Assembly: GCA_004369045.1 (NCBI GenBank)
Contig: ML213523.1
Span: forward strand, 199,688-263,687
From: Heliocybe sulcata
Taxonomy: Eukaryota; Basidiomycota; Agaricomycetes; Gloeophyllales; Gloeophyllaceae
Direction: 5' to 3'
Length of the DNA: 64,000 nt
The position numbers and the translations under genes were made by a program. Under the pieces are notes generated by a model that saw only the letters and a list, made by a program, of their open reading frames with translations, ran no database searches and was not told the origin of the DNA. Every line of letters starts with the position of its first letter. The stretch's first letter is position 1. Of this stretch, positions 47,382 through 58,121 are shown piece after piece.

Positions 47382-47943
47382 TCAATCCGCATCACTCGGC
47401 TGGTGTAGCCTCAGATATAACATCCGCGATAACAAAACAGGAGATTTAACCAGAAAAGTCTTTGACGCTTCATACGCAGATTCCGCCGCTTCAGAGAATC
47501 TATGACGGTTTCTCCAGTACCAGAGCCACAGTCCGCTGCATCCCTGCCACGAAGAAGGAAACAAGCCCAAGTGCTCCCAGTCGATGACGCCGGAGAGCTG
47601 ACCATCGGAAACAACAATATCGTGCGTGCGCAAATTGGGGTTAACGTATACGATGGAATCTACAGCCATGGTGCCGAGTGTGGCCACATCAAAGGAGGAT
47701 GCGAGACGCACCCAGAGCTCAAGACCGGAGGCATAGGGATCAGAGCGCCTCTCGAAGAAAGTGGCTCTGGCCGGACGCGCTCATCATGGCGGGATCCTGG
47801 CGCAAAGATTGCCAGTCCAGAAAGGTCGAAACGTCTGCGGCGATGGTCTCGATGGCGCTGTCGCCGAGTCGTCCCTGCCATATGGCGCGCATCATGATGG
47901 TATACGTTGTGCCACTGCGCACGAGACCGGCCTCGCGCCTCAT
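47382..47943 (-). pseudogene. APH/choline-kinase-like phosphotransferase relic
   Basis: The minus strand keeps scattered blocks of the fungal aminoglycoside-phosphotransferase-like family. These are SGTTYTIMMRAIWQGRLGDS and FLDWQSLRQ (linker after the hinge), DPYASGLELWVRLASSFDV, and DIVVSDGQLSGVIDWEHLGL with FPSSW (the block after the catalytic loop, usually 'NilV..G.vtGiiDWE.aG.yPeyWE'). Where the catalytic 'HxDL' should stand the sequence reads VNPNL, so the catalytic Asp is missing. The blocks lie in different frames and the N-terminal lobe is absent. It is a decayed host gene or fragment lying just downstream of the transaldolase gene. Confidence 0.65.
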
Positions 47944-48012
47944 GCAGGTATATAGCAGTAATGTATATGTACATACAGGACATGTAGGTCATTTCCATTC
48001 GGCGCCATGGCC

Positions 48013-49335
48013 TTATAGCGCTACCTCTCGCTTGACCAGCTCGAACGTCTTCTCTTCCATCATAGCGAACAGCCCCAGGGCGTCCTTCAATTTCCGGCTC
48101 GCCTCCTCATCTGCTTTCAATGTTTCCGCCAGCAGCTTGCCGTTGTTAGCGAGCAAGTCATGCCCGCTGGGCGCCACTAACATGGACGGTTAGTGTCACT
48201 TGTGCTTGTGCATACTCAAGGAATGCAGTACCTTTCCCGACGGGTTGCTGAAGGAGGATGGCGTCCGAGTCTCCTTCTTGCGTTGGCCGTTTGAGTTGTG
48301 TTAGGACGCCACCGGATAGTGTGAGGTGGTCGGGGCCTAGCGCAGTCAGTGCTAGAACCTGTATCATAGGTAAGATGCCCGAGACTCTGCCTAAAATTGT
48401 AGATACCTCTTCTGCGGTGACAATGCTGTGACAGGAAAAAAAACCTTTAGGGAAACTTTGTGCTGGAGCAGACGTCCGGGCATACCTAGCAGGCATAACG
48501 AGCGTCTTGGAGTCCATCGCTTTGAACGTTTTGACGATGGAACCGATGACAGAGGACATCGGGTGCTCATAAGCAGGTTCTGCGTATTTCTTCCATAATG
48601 TCGGCTCGAAATGGACGCGCAGCTCTTATATGAGGACTCAGGCTCGAGTAGCATCATCGGCGGGACGCCTACCGTTGAAATATGGAGCAACGTAGAGGCA
48701 GCCGGCCTGAGAAGCAGCGACGGCCTGGTCGACGGAGAAGAGGCAGGTCGCGAGCGTGCGGATGCCTTCGCTTTCGAGGTGGCGGCACGCGAGGATGGAC
48801 TCGGGCGTTGCTGGGATTTTGACGCAGACGCGCGCTCTGTCATGATACGACGGTTACTCTTGCTAAGCTGACACTGATAAGGAAGTATACTTTGGTACGC
48901 CGTGCTTGGCGAAGAGAGATACGAGCTTCTTGGCATGCTGGACGGTTCCTTCAGTGCTGTAGGCAGCCGAGGGCGTCACTTGGACGTGCACTCTGCCTGT
49001 GATGTGTGGATATACGTCTTTTGCTAGTAGGATATTCTAGGCACATCAATTAATCCTGCCCCGACTTCCAAGGAGATGTGGCGTACCAGCAGGTCGGTCA
49101 CTTCCTTGACAAATTCCGGATCCGAGGGAGACCCTGACTCCTTTGCTAGTTCAATAGCGTTCAGTAGAACGTTATGTCTGTCAGCGCGGCTGGCGTTGTT
49201 GTATACGATGGCTTGGTTCGAGGTCATGTCGCAGAAGTGATGGGTCCCGCTCCAGCTGGCGGCGTCGCTTGGGTCCATAGAGTCGACGTCGATTGTTATC
49301 CGGGATGAGACGAGGGAGAAGATGGTCTGAGGCAT
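48013..49335 (-). CDS. Transaldolase-family enzyme
   Basis: Transaldolases move a dihydroxyacetone unit between sugar phosphates in the non-oxidative pentose phosphate pathway. ATG 49335 gives MPQTIFSLVSSRITIDVDSM, then HHFCDMTSNQAIVYNNASRA, the strand-helix start of the barrel. ITGRVHVQVTPSAAYSTEGT and VCVKIPATPESILACRHLES follow; the Lys in VKIPAT fits the Schiff-base lysine. Then come LATCLFSVDQAVAASQAGCL, YVAPYFNE, SIVKTFKAMDSKTLVMPAS, LTALGPDHLTLSGGVLTQL and SGHDLLANNGKLLAE. The C-terminus is helical (ALGLFAMMEEKTFELVKREV). The central Lys and barrel order support an active enzyme, though it differs from the main housekeeping transaldolase and may be one of the shorter fungal side-branch paralogues. 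Several introns. The gene diverges from Sin1. Confidence 0.85.
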
Positions 49336-49738
49336 GGTAGCAGTGCAGTTGAAAGACGAGAGAGGGGCTGCGAGACTTATAAGCTATCAGTAAGGCATCG
49401 CCACCCATCATCGGACCGGCACTTTATAGGCCATTCATTCTTGCACGAGGGCATTATTACGTTGAGAAGTGATCAAGTGACTCTGCTGGTATATGATGAA
49501 GAATGCCTGGGATGTCTTGGTGAACGGACTCCTTTGATTGCAACCGGCTCTCTGTATTGACAATTCCTCGGAAGAAGAAAGGCTATAGCAAGCAGAGAAG
49601 GCAGATACAGAGGTTGTCTGGTTAGCGGTGAAGGCAAGTTGCAGATGGCGGAAAGGAAAGGGCGCGCGTCGGTGCCACTTGTCCCGGACCGTGACTTGCC
49701 GCCAATAACGCTGAAAGGAGGACGAGGAAACACTGATC
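49336..49738. promoter_or_regulatory. Divergent transaldolase/Sin1 promoter region
   Basis: The 403 bp between two divergent start codons hold no gene. The open frames here have no family resemblance. No motif stands out with confidence. Confidence 0.4.
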
Positions 49739-52700
49739 ATGTCTCTTATAAGTGACCCAGAGTAAGTAATCACTTCTCTTATGAAACAGAGCTGGAAATT
49801 TATACGCCATACGCAGCTTTCTGATTCACAGCATACGTCTGAGCTATCTGCGCAATGTGGAAGATCCGTATGGACCAAGGCTCATCTCTTTAAACCCTGC
49901 CTATAACACCAATCCATATGTTGTTGCTGCGGGTCTCTCGGAAGTAGAGAGATGGCCGGAGCTCACAGTTCCGACCAGCCCTCTGCCGAACGAAGGTGAC
50001 ACCACCCGACCTGTCGGCGGAACCAACCTCAAACATACTCAGACGATAATGGGTCCATCTCGGACAGGTATGTACGGCATGCGGGTTGGGGGAAAGCGGG
50101 AGTCTGCTGCTAAATCCCTGAGGAGAGGGAAGTCAGTGCGGACGGCGGATCCTGAGAGTATTAAAGTTGTTATTGACAGTGGGTCGACGAAGGACGCACT
50201 GGCACCGGATGGCAGCCCGCTCATGCAAGCAGATGGACAAGCTCCTGTCACTACACCGGAGACCGAGCTTCATGAGACGCCGCAGACCGCCGTTACCTCA
50301 GATGGACGGTCTGAATCTACGGCACCTGTGGCTCCTGCAAAGGTACCGTTCATACCCAAGTTCAAAGGAGCGGCTGAGATGGAGGCCCGCCGGCGTGCGC
50401 GTCTTCAAGCTCGCAGACCACTGGCGATCAATACCATGAATGTCATGAGACCTCCGCCGAAGGCCCTTACCCTTGATCCCGAGATATCGTCATCAGACTC
50501 TGAGGATATAGTTGCAGACGAGTCTGAATCCCAGTCCGATACTGATGAGTCCGACGATATCCCAGACGCTGGTGATGACATTGATGGTGACGAGTTCGAT
50601 CCGTACGTGCTATCTACAAGGATATCCACTATTGACTCTGACCTATTGATTGCCTAGAGACTTCGCAGCTACCAGAACAGGCGCCACATCAGACAGTGCA
50701 TCGGAAATGTTCTACGTGCTCTCTAGTGGCAATTCCGGCTTATCAGCATCGAATCCGTCCCTCCTTGCAAACTCCTTGCGGAACGCAAGTATTCAGCAGC
50801 AGCCCAAACTCAGTCCCGTCTCAGAGGGCCGTATTAGTGAGGACGCGAAAGCCGAGCAGCCCGCTACGCAAATCGAGGCAGGCTTCGAGATGATCTCTAT
50901 ACCTCCTCGACCTGGTCAACCCGATCCACAGGCAGCTGCCGCTAGACCCGGCGGTGCTTCCCCTTCTGCTGAGGAGGATCTCTTCGCCAGGAGGATAACT
51001 CTGCCCGCCCGCCCCGCAAAATCCGCATTGACAGCCATGCTTGCCTCCTCCTCCACCAACTCTTCGTCGAATCCCTTCACCGAGCTCTACGCCGCTATCT
51101 CGGGGCGTGCCGACGCCGACTCCATCTCCGTCAAGATATTTTTCCCCCATGGTCAAGAGGCGAAGGCGATGGACTTGAGTGTGCGGAAGGACGCGACATT
51201 TGAGGAGGTGGTTGGGTTTGCCCTGTGGAGCTATTGGGAGGAGGGGTGGGCCCCGAGGTTGGATGAGGGGTTGGGCGGAGAAGAGGATGAGAAAAGGGAG
51301 GTGAGGTTGAGTGCGGTGGGGTGGATCTTGAGGATTGCGGAGGACGATGGGGAAGTGGATGAGGATTTTCCGCGTAAGTACCTCCTTAGCTGGGTGGGCC
51401 AATTGCCTGTTATAATCTGGTCGATGTATACAGCGCCTGACCGGACTGCGAAGATTGCAAAGTTCAACTTTGACGCGTACGCTGTTCTCGAAGCATCCCC
51501 CTCACAAGGTAAGCAGCTCTCACGAGTGTATACCTTTTTGCTCGCCAACACACCCGCCGTAGTGCAACAGAACAAGGTCCTGGAAGGCAAGCTCCAACGC
51601 CGACCGTCCAGGGTTATGGCAGCGAAGAAGAAAGTAGAAGCTACACCAGCGGGCCTCGCACCTCCTGGTCTCACCGGTCTTGGGACGAGCGCGATGCTCG
51701 GATCCACATTGGCTTCATCACAGGGCATGCTGTCGTCTTCTCTTGGGCCTTCGTCGAGCTACGGCCCGCAAGTGTTCTTGCGCATCAGGATCGCAGAAGC
51801 GGTCGATGCTGTGCAGGTATATACCACAATTCAAGTGTATGTCTGCCTCTTTCTCTTCCATTCCTGACTTGTAGTGTATTGATCACGTTGGGCATGAAGG
51901 TCCTCCGGCATGTACATGCAAGAAGTCCTCGAAGTCGTCTGCCGCAAACGCAAGCTGCCGGATCCTAACCAGTACGCTTTGATCTTGCAAGAACAGAATA
52001 TACTCGTGCCCCTCGACCGGACCGTAGCCAGTCTGGAAGGGAAGAAGGATTTGATACTGGCGAAGAGGACGATGTTGCAGGAGATGGGCGTGAGGATTGA
52101 TAAGCAGGCTGGGAGAACGACAGACCCGAATGGTGAGTGTGATAGTCAGGTGAAGAGGATGCATCCGCTGATTAGCGATTGTGTAGCGAGTATTTTCAAG
52201 AGGCAGAGTGAGATTCCGGAGGTTGGGTTCAGTCTTGCGATGGAATATATGGCTGCGTACAAGGTAATGTTATGTGCGCTTCGCCGAAACAGGAGAGTCT
52301 CTAAAGTCTTCGTCAGAAATACACGGTGCACCGAAAAATACCAATGCTAGTTGGCCGTTTGGAAAGAGTCCTAGCCTTCGACGGCGGCTATATTCACGTG
52401 CGCCTCTTTTCCGCGTGTCTCTCGAACTCTCCTGACCCGTTCTCCTTAGATTATGCCCTCCGCACACAAAGCAAAAGCTGTCTTCGAAAGCGGCAAAACC
52501 TCCTCATACAAGATCAACAGCGTCATCAAGTGCAAGCAGTCGAGCAAGGCGTCGTCGACGTTCAAGTTTGTGGTGCAACAGGATGGGAGGATGAAGCGGT
52601 ATGATTTTGAGGCGGAGAGTCCGAAGGCTGCTGGTGCGTTTTCACCTTGTGCCTAGGGAGGCGTGAAGTGGCTGATGAGTGTGTTGTTATTTGTCTAGCT

Positions 52701-52796
52701 GAAATAGTGAAGACGATTAGGGAGATGAAGATGAAAGCGGCTTTGGAACGGTCTGGGACCGTTAATAGGTCTCGTCGGAGTAGACAGGTTATCTAG
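49739..52796 (+). CDS. SIN1: Sin1/Avo1, TORC2 subunit
   Basis: Sin1 recruits AGC-kinase substrates to TOR complex 2 at the plasma membrane. Exon 1 is MSLISDPE (ATG 49739), spliced to DFLIHSIRLSYLRNVEDPYG, the conserved N-terminus. A long polar region follows with an acidic stretch (SSSDSEDIVADESESQSDTD). The CRIM region includes VPFIPKFKGAAEMEARRRAR, which precedes it, and NPFTELYAAISGR, SISVKIFFPHGQEAKAMDLS, ATFEEVVGFALWSYWEEGWA and GWILRIAEDDGEVDEDFP. The Ras-binding-like domain contains VFLRIRIAEAVDAVQVYTTI, MYMQEVLEVVCRKRKLPDPN and YALILQEQNILVPLDRTVAS. The C-terminal PH domain holds YTVHRKIPMLVGRLERVLAF, DGGYIHIMPSAHKAK and STFKFVVQQDGRMKRYDFEA, ending SRRSRQVI. Order and length (about 800 residues) match the family. 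Confidence 0.94.
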
Positions 52797-53065
52797 TCTT
52801 TTCCTTTACTCGCTTCCTACCTGTATCTCGTATTCTGGAACAATCTTGTATTATGAATCTTGCTCATACGTACCGCCTCCGTCAATTCCATTCAGACCCA
52901 TCCCGGCGAGCTTAGCGGCGCGTAGTGTCACGCGTGACTGCTCTACAGCAAACTTTCTGGACTTCATAATTATTCAGGTTCGCCTCATACGCTGTAGTGG
53001 TGAGGACTGCTGCGCTCCTTCGATTTCTTCCACTGACTCTAAAGTTTTCCTGTTGAAGGCATGCA

Positions 53066-53530
53066 ATGGTCTTACCGCATGACCTCTGTGCTCACCTCCA
53101 AAATGCGTTCCGCGCACGGCATCGGCAGGTTGCGGTAATGCACACAACCCAAAACCTCGCTATAATGTCCATTCTTCTACGTGCTGGTTTTATCTCGAGC
53201 GTAACGCGAGGTACGATTACGGAGGCATCGCCTACTGCATTTCAGAAGGCAAGCGAGGTTGAACGCCGGATATGGGCGGATCTCAAGTACCGGGATGACC
53301 GACCGGTGCTGAACTACATGGGTCTCATCAGCAAGCCGAGCAAACGCATATTCATGAAGATCGATGAACTTCGCCTGATATGCACTGGGAGAAGGGCACA
53401 GATGATCAAGCCTTTGGGTATGGGCGAGATTGCTGTGGTACACACGAAGAGCGTGGAACATGAATGGGTGGAAGCGAGAGAGGCGCTGCGGATGAATTTG
53501 GACGGAGAGGTGGTTTGTCGGGCTCGGTGA
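53066..53530 (+). CDS. MRPS8: Mitochondrial small-subunit ribosomal protein uS8m
   Basis: This is a component of the mitochondrial ribosome small subunit. The single-exon frame of 154 residues starts MVLPHDLCAHLQNAFRARHR and continues QNLAIMSILLRAGFISSVTR, then RIWADLKYRDDRPVLNYMGL, SKPSKRIFMKIDELRLICTG and KPLGMGEIAVVHTKSVEHEW. These are the bacterial S8 blocks (N-terminal 'D.L..i.NA', the 'SKP..R' strand and the 'GxGixivxT' C-terminal block). A second in-frame choice 5 bases upstream is out of frame, so ATG 53066 is preferred. It lies 269 bp after the Sin1 stop on the same strand. Confidence 0.92.
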   Translation: MVLPHDLCAHLQNAFRARHRQVAVMHTTQNLAIMSILLRAGFISSVTRGTITEASPTAFQKASEVERRIWADLKYRDDRPVLNYMGLISKPSKRIFMKIDELRLICTGRRAQMIKPLGMGEIAVVHTKSVEHEWVEAREALRMNLDGEVVCRAR

Positions 53531-54513
53531 TACAGGAGGTCGCCCGGTTATTGTATGTTCTGTTCAACTTTGAATTTACCGTTCGTGACCTCTGACCTCT
53601 GCCCTCATCCCAGTATTGCTTGGTCGTATAATCTATCCTAATTCCGCAACTGAAGTATGCTATCCACGAGGGACATAGAAGTGAAGGCCGTGCAGGATGA
53701 AGTCTTGTGATCCATTGAAAACATGGTCGCCATTCCCAAACTGACGCCGTACTCAGTCGACGTGTCCATGTAATATAAGGTAAGAGGTTGCTGCGCTCTC
53801 CTGGTTGTCCTGTTCTTCCGCTGGATGGCACGAATGCTCAACGTCCGCTATCTGCAGCCGCTTGACGAGAAGAGGTCGGTCAACAATATATCCCGTACCA
53901 CAAGTGTCCGCCGCAAGACCTACTAAGATGCAGTTCTCCATTGTAAGGATTAGAAGATTTTCACCGGCCTCCGGTAATGTACACCTGCAGCTGCATCTAT
54001 AATACATCCTACTGTCCTTCCAGTCAAATTTAGTGGGCGTAGTTCCTTTATTGCTCATTATCTATCGCGTCGAGTTCAGGATTGCTGCTGTCTCTCCTGG
54101 ATATTAGGAAGCAAGCTGCTCTTTTGGAGTTACCAGTTCACCCTCCCATGATGTGTTATATGTAGTACATGCCAGGATACAACTGATTCCAGCAGGGAGG
54201 AGGCACGTGGCTCCGCGAGCCAATCACGATTATTTTTCTTCAGATACTATGTACATCGAGCCAGTACTAGTCCAGCCATTCCATCCTCTGTCCAAACCCA
54301 TATAATCCAGCCCTTGATAGACGTCGGGACGACCAGTCTTGAGTAAGATACGCATACAGTAAGTATCAAGTCACCGGTAGCGTTCAGCACTGACGAGATC
54401 GCCGTTTTTCTATTGTAACGGGCGTCTAACCGCGACCTAATAAAAGTATTGTGGCAGAGCAAATTCAAACCACTGTGAGTTGCTGTGACCCATATCCGCG
54501 CAAACATTAAGCT
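53531..54513. other. Intergenic DNA after uS8m
   Basis: Nearly 1 kb with no recognised gene. A minus-strand frame at 53753-54058 (101 residues, several cysteines) and another at 53406-53831 match nothing I know and overlap each other. Confidence 0.45.
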
Positions 54514-56646
54514 ATGTCGCGGAAGTCGAAGACTGGTTCTGGGATGTCCCTGCAGGAATTCTTCTCGGAGCCTTTTGGCCCGTATCTCGAGGAACAATTC
54601 CTCTCTGATAAATGCACATCCACATCATCACGCGTCCTCGGGCTGCAGAGCCTGATGCTCGAATGCCGAGGAAAACCAAGCGGGTGAGCAATATATTCTG
54701 AACCTATAACAGCCCATGTTCACAATACACAGGTTGTCACAGGTTGAGCACGTACGTGCAGCGGACATTCCACCCGACCCCGTGCGGTTCAGAGGTATTC
54801 TCCGGATTACCGATTCCAAGTGGTTGACTCCCGAGGGCCACAAGAGGTTACAGGAAGACATTTACCGCAGACATGGCCGCGGAAAGCGTGGCAGGAGTAC
54901 CGCAACAGCTCCCAAGTTGAACATCGTACTGGGTCAGCAGATGCGAGGGACGCTGAAGGTCAGAGTCTGGATACAAGGATATAAGAACATGTCGGCCGCG
55001 TATCTCTCTTGTGCGGATCTAGCTCTTTCTTTATACCGAGGGTATCTGACCAACTATTCAGCCGATCTCGTGCCAAACGGCCTCAGGATAACCAGTGGAG
55101 ATCGGTAAGCTATTCTACTGCTTTATTGAACAGCACCCTTATCTGTACACAGAAACCGACATTATGAAGTCCTCAGCATGGACATCGAGACTTACATCCG
55201 CAGCGAACGCTACCTTGATCGATACAGGGTCCTAGCCGCCATGACGCACATTTCCAAACAAGACAACGGCGCTACCGAGCTCTCTAAACGCGACATCCGC
55301 TTCTGGGTCAAAGGCTACCTGGCCCACTGCGCGTACCCCGAGTCCAACACAAAGCAGCGCCTCCTCTTTCGCAAGAACGACAAGGACCTGCTCCGCGTCA
55401 CTGACGCCTCTCAAGAGGCCGGCCTCCTCAACAAGCACCGAAAGCTGAGGACGGTCCACCGTGCGGAGGCGTCGGCCGTGTTTGCGGAACATGCGGAGTG
55501 GATTATGGAGGAGCAAGAGTCGCGGAGGCCAGATAGGCGCATCGTCGATCTGGGTATCTGGAAGGCGTGCATCCGGGACTTCAATTCCCAGAAGACAAAA
55601 GCGAGCCGCCAGGGCGTGCGGTGGGGTGAGCCCCCTGGGTACTACACCAGCGACGACGACGAGGATGTGGATATGGGAAAAGAAGAAGAGGACCTGGACC
55701 CTGTCCTCCCGAACGATAGTCCGGAAATCTTACCGGAGGCTCCGACGAGAAAGAGACGACATGCAGTGCGTTTTCAGTCGTGGCTGCTGTACGCGGACTA
55801 ATGTCATTTGGCAGCCGTCCCCTCCGCGACTGAACCTGGCTCGACCCACCAAACACGTCCCCCGCCGCCAACCTCAAGGGCCAATCTACGACTCCGACTT
55901 CTCCCCACCCTCCTCTCCCTCCTACTCTTCCTGCTCTTCGCCAGAACCACCGCCGTCGCCCACCCTTCTAGACGACATCCCGAAATGGGGTTTTACTCAG
56001 CCACGTATTAGTTCGAGCCTGACGTGGTCTTGCCCGGACGCGCAGTGCAACTATCTACTCGACATGGGGAAGGAGGCCCCAGGCATATTCGGACCTGGTG
56101 GCAGGCTGGATCTCCATAAGCTGAGTGAAAAGTTCGAGAGCATGGTATTCCAGCACTGGAAATGGCATCTTGAGGAGAAAGGACTGGAATGGGCTGATAC
56201 AGACAGAGCTCGGGTGAGCTACTTCCGTTCGGTGGCTTCGATCCAGCTGATATCCGAGTGGTGCGCAGGGCTGCATGTTCAAGAGGATACCGAGTGTTCA
56301 GAGATAGACCGAAGCCGTCATGTCGCTTGTAGGATTACTGTAATTGCAAGACCCACGTATACTACCTTCCGATGCAAAGACCTACATAGTAAGTCCCCAT
56401 CCTCGCCGCGAGGTAATGCTCGACCAGGATCGCACTTCCGGTCTCATGAGAACACGAAGCTCCATGTATAAAGGAATCGAGCGGTACAGCTCGACTCAAA
56501 GAAAGAGAAAAATGCAGGAAGTAGGAAGTTACAAATGCGGTATTACCATGAAGTCCTTGGATACGTATGAAGAGTCCCATGGGAGGACGATGCGATGGAA
56601 GAGGCGGAATAAAGAGGAAAGGAGGCAACGGTCACTGTCACAGTAA
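54514..56646 (+). CDS. Uncharacterised protein with a possible CX4C...HX3H zinc site
   Basis: I do not recognise a named family. ATG 54514 begins MSRKSKTGSGMSLQEFFSEP, then LQSLMLECRGKPSG spliced to LSQVEHVRAADIPPDPVRFR. The middle is well-ordered (RVWIQGYKNMSAAYLSCADL, NRHYEVLSMDIETYIRSERY, LDRYRVLAAMTHISKQDNGA, SKRDIRFWVKGYLAHCAYPE). A disordered acidic and proline-rich stretch follows (SDDDEDVDMGKEEEDLD, PPSSPSYSSCSSPEPPPSP). Near the end TWSCPDAQCNYLLDM and VFQHWKWHLEEKGLEW give a CX4C and an HX3H pair spaced about 40 residues apart, which could bind one zinc ion. The last exon is basic (RTMRWKRRNKEERRQRSL) with the stop at 56646, overlapping the next gene's stop by 9 bp on the other strand. 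Length is about 590 residues. The splice path is plausible throughout, though the last junction is the weakest. Confidence 0.72.
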
Positions 56647-58121
56647 GCCAAAGGCCAGAGCAGAGAGGACCGTTCCCGCTAGGATCGCGATTTTGAGCTC
56701 CCTGCTGGCGAGCGCGTCGCTGCTCTGGTCGGCGTTGGCGCCGGCGGTGCCGCTCGACTTGGCGGAGGACGAGCCCTTGGTCGCGCTCGCGGACCCGGAG
56801 GCACTACTGGAGGTGTTCGACGGTGGAGCGGCCGCGGCGATGGACGCGACCTTACCCCATGACGCCGCCTGGTCCGTTTGCACGTCGCCCTGCTTGTAGG
56901 GCAGGTACGAGACCGTGCCGTCCGAGGCGAGCTGCACGAGCGAGGTGATGCCGGCAAAGTACGTCGCGGAGGCGTCTTTGACCGACGGACCGGGGAGGGA
57001 GGTCGTGGTGTTGGTCTGCGGGGGTGGTTAGGACGGGCCGTCAGCGGGAAGGATGGCCGTACCTCGACGTTGATGACGTAGGTGGCAGAGCCGTCATCCG
57101 GGATGAACGCGAACTCTTGCTGGACCTATGAGGGGTGAGTGCGCGTCGCCACAAGACAGCACGTGACCTACCCCCGACGCCTGGAAGAACGACGTGGCTT
57201 GGCCGTGCGTGGCAGGGAACGTGGCGCCCGAGTACGCTTGGGCGTCGGGCTGGAAGTACGAGACTGGGGGAGATGATCAGCGGTAGTTTCCCACTTTCCA
57301 TCAGAGCTTACAGTGGATCACGAAGATTTGCGCACTGCCGGCCGGCACATTCGGCACGTCGAGGAAGTGGATGTGGTTCTGCGCGAGCGCCATCACGGGC
57401 TGGTAGTTGTCCGTCGAGAAGGATGGCTTGCCGACGTCGTTCCACGTGAGGCCGGAGGCGTTGGCCGAGGTCAGGGAACCCATGTCCAGGAAGTACATCT
57501 CACCCTTGGACAGCGCATCTGGAGGCCATGTTGAACTCAACTTCCGGAAGAAAGAGAAAACACGCACAGAAGACATTCGTGTCGTGGTCGAGGATGGCGT
57601 TGAAGTTGGATGGGTCAAAGCCGCCGGTGCTGACCGACTGCGTGGACCACGAGCTGGAGGCTGGGTTGTAAATGTGGACGGCCGAGGGGTTGGAGGCGTC
57701 TCCGTTCATAACGTAGACTGCATTGTAGAACTAAAGGCTGTCTCAGTCAATCATAGGGGATGCCGAGTAATTCCCGCTTGCCTGCGAGAGGTAGCATGTG
57801 GTGTTTGAGCCGTCAAAAGGTCTGCCACTCGATAAGTATGTTGCTAAGGATCAGCGCTGCTGTGACACGTACGGTCTGCCGGAGGTAGTGATGTCCTTTG
57901 CAGCGCTACCTGCGTTGCTCCTCAGTCTCGGACCCAACTTCAAAGACGCATGCAAGCCTACCTGACGTCCACGTATCCTGAGTACCGGCGTTCCAGTCTT
58001 TGCCGTCAAGGCCAAAGACGAGGAGGTTGAAATTCGCATCGGAGGCGAGACAGGGCGAGGCGTGTGCTGCCTCGGACAGCGCAAGTAGGAAAAGAGAGGC
58101 GAGGGTGGGCAGACGAAACAT
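56638..58121 (-). CDS. Secreted, probably GPI-anchored protein of unknown function
   Basis: The start is MFRLPTLASLFLLALSEAAH, a clear signal peptide with probable cleavage after HAS. The mature part resembles a beta-rich extracellular domain: NFNLLVFGLDGKDWNAGTQD, TCYLSQFYNAVYVMNGDASN, AVHIYNPASSSWSTQSVSTG, FNAILDHDTNVFYALSKGEM, YFLDMGSLTSANASGLTWND, YFAGITSLVQLASDGTVSYL. The repeated Tyr/Trp/Asn phrases suggest a propeller-like fold, but no named family is recognised. A Ser/Ala/Gly-rich stalk (NTSSSASGSASATKGSSSAK) precedes a hydrophobic tail, LKIAILAGTVLSALAFGLL, at the extreme C-terminus, the layout of a GPI signal. It is likely displayed on the cell wall or plasma membrane. About six introns; length is about 390 residues. 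Confidence 0.85.

Noticed and set aside
46745-47408. A plus-strand gene in the gene-poor interval
   Set aside because: Three frames are open at once, none shows a conserved motif, and no convincing splice structure was found.
56638-58121. Galactose oxidase or kelch enzyme
   Set aside because: The beta-rich phrases are suggestive, but no copper-ligand motif or regular kelch double glycine is seen.
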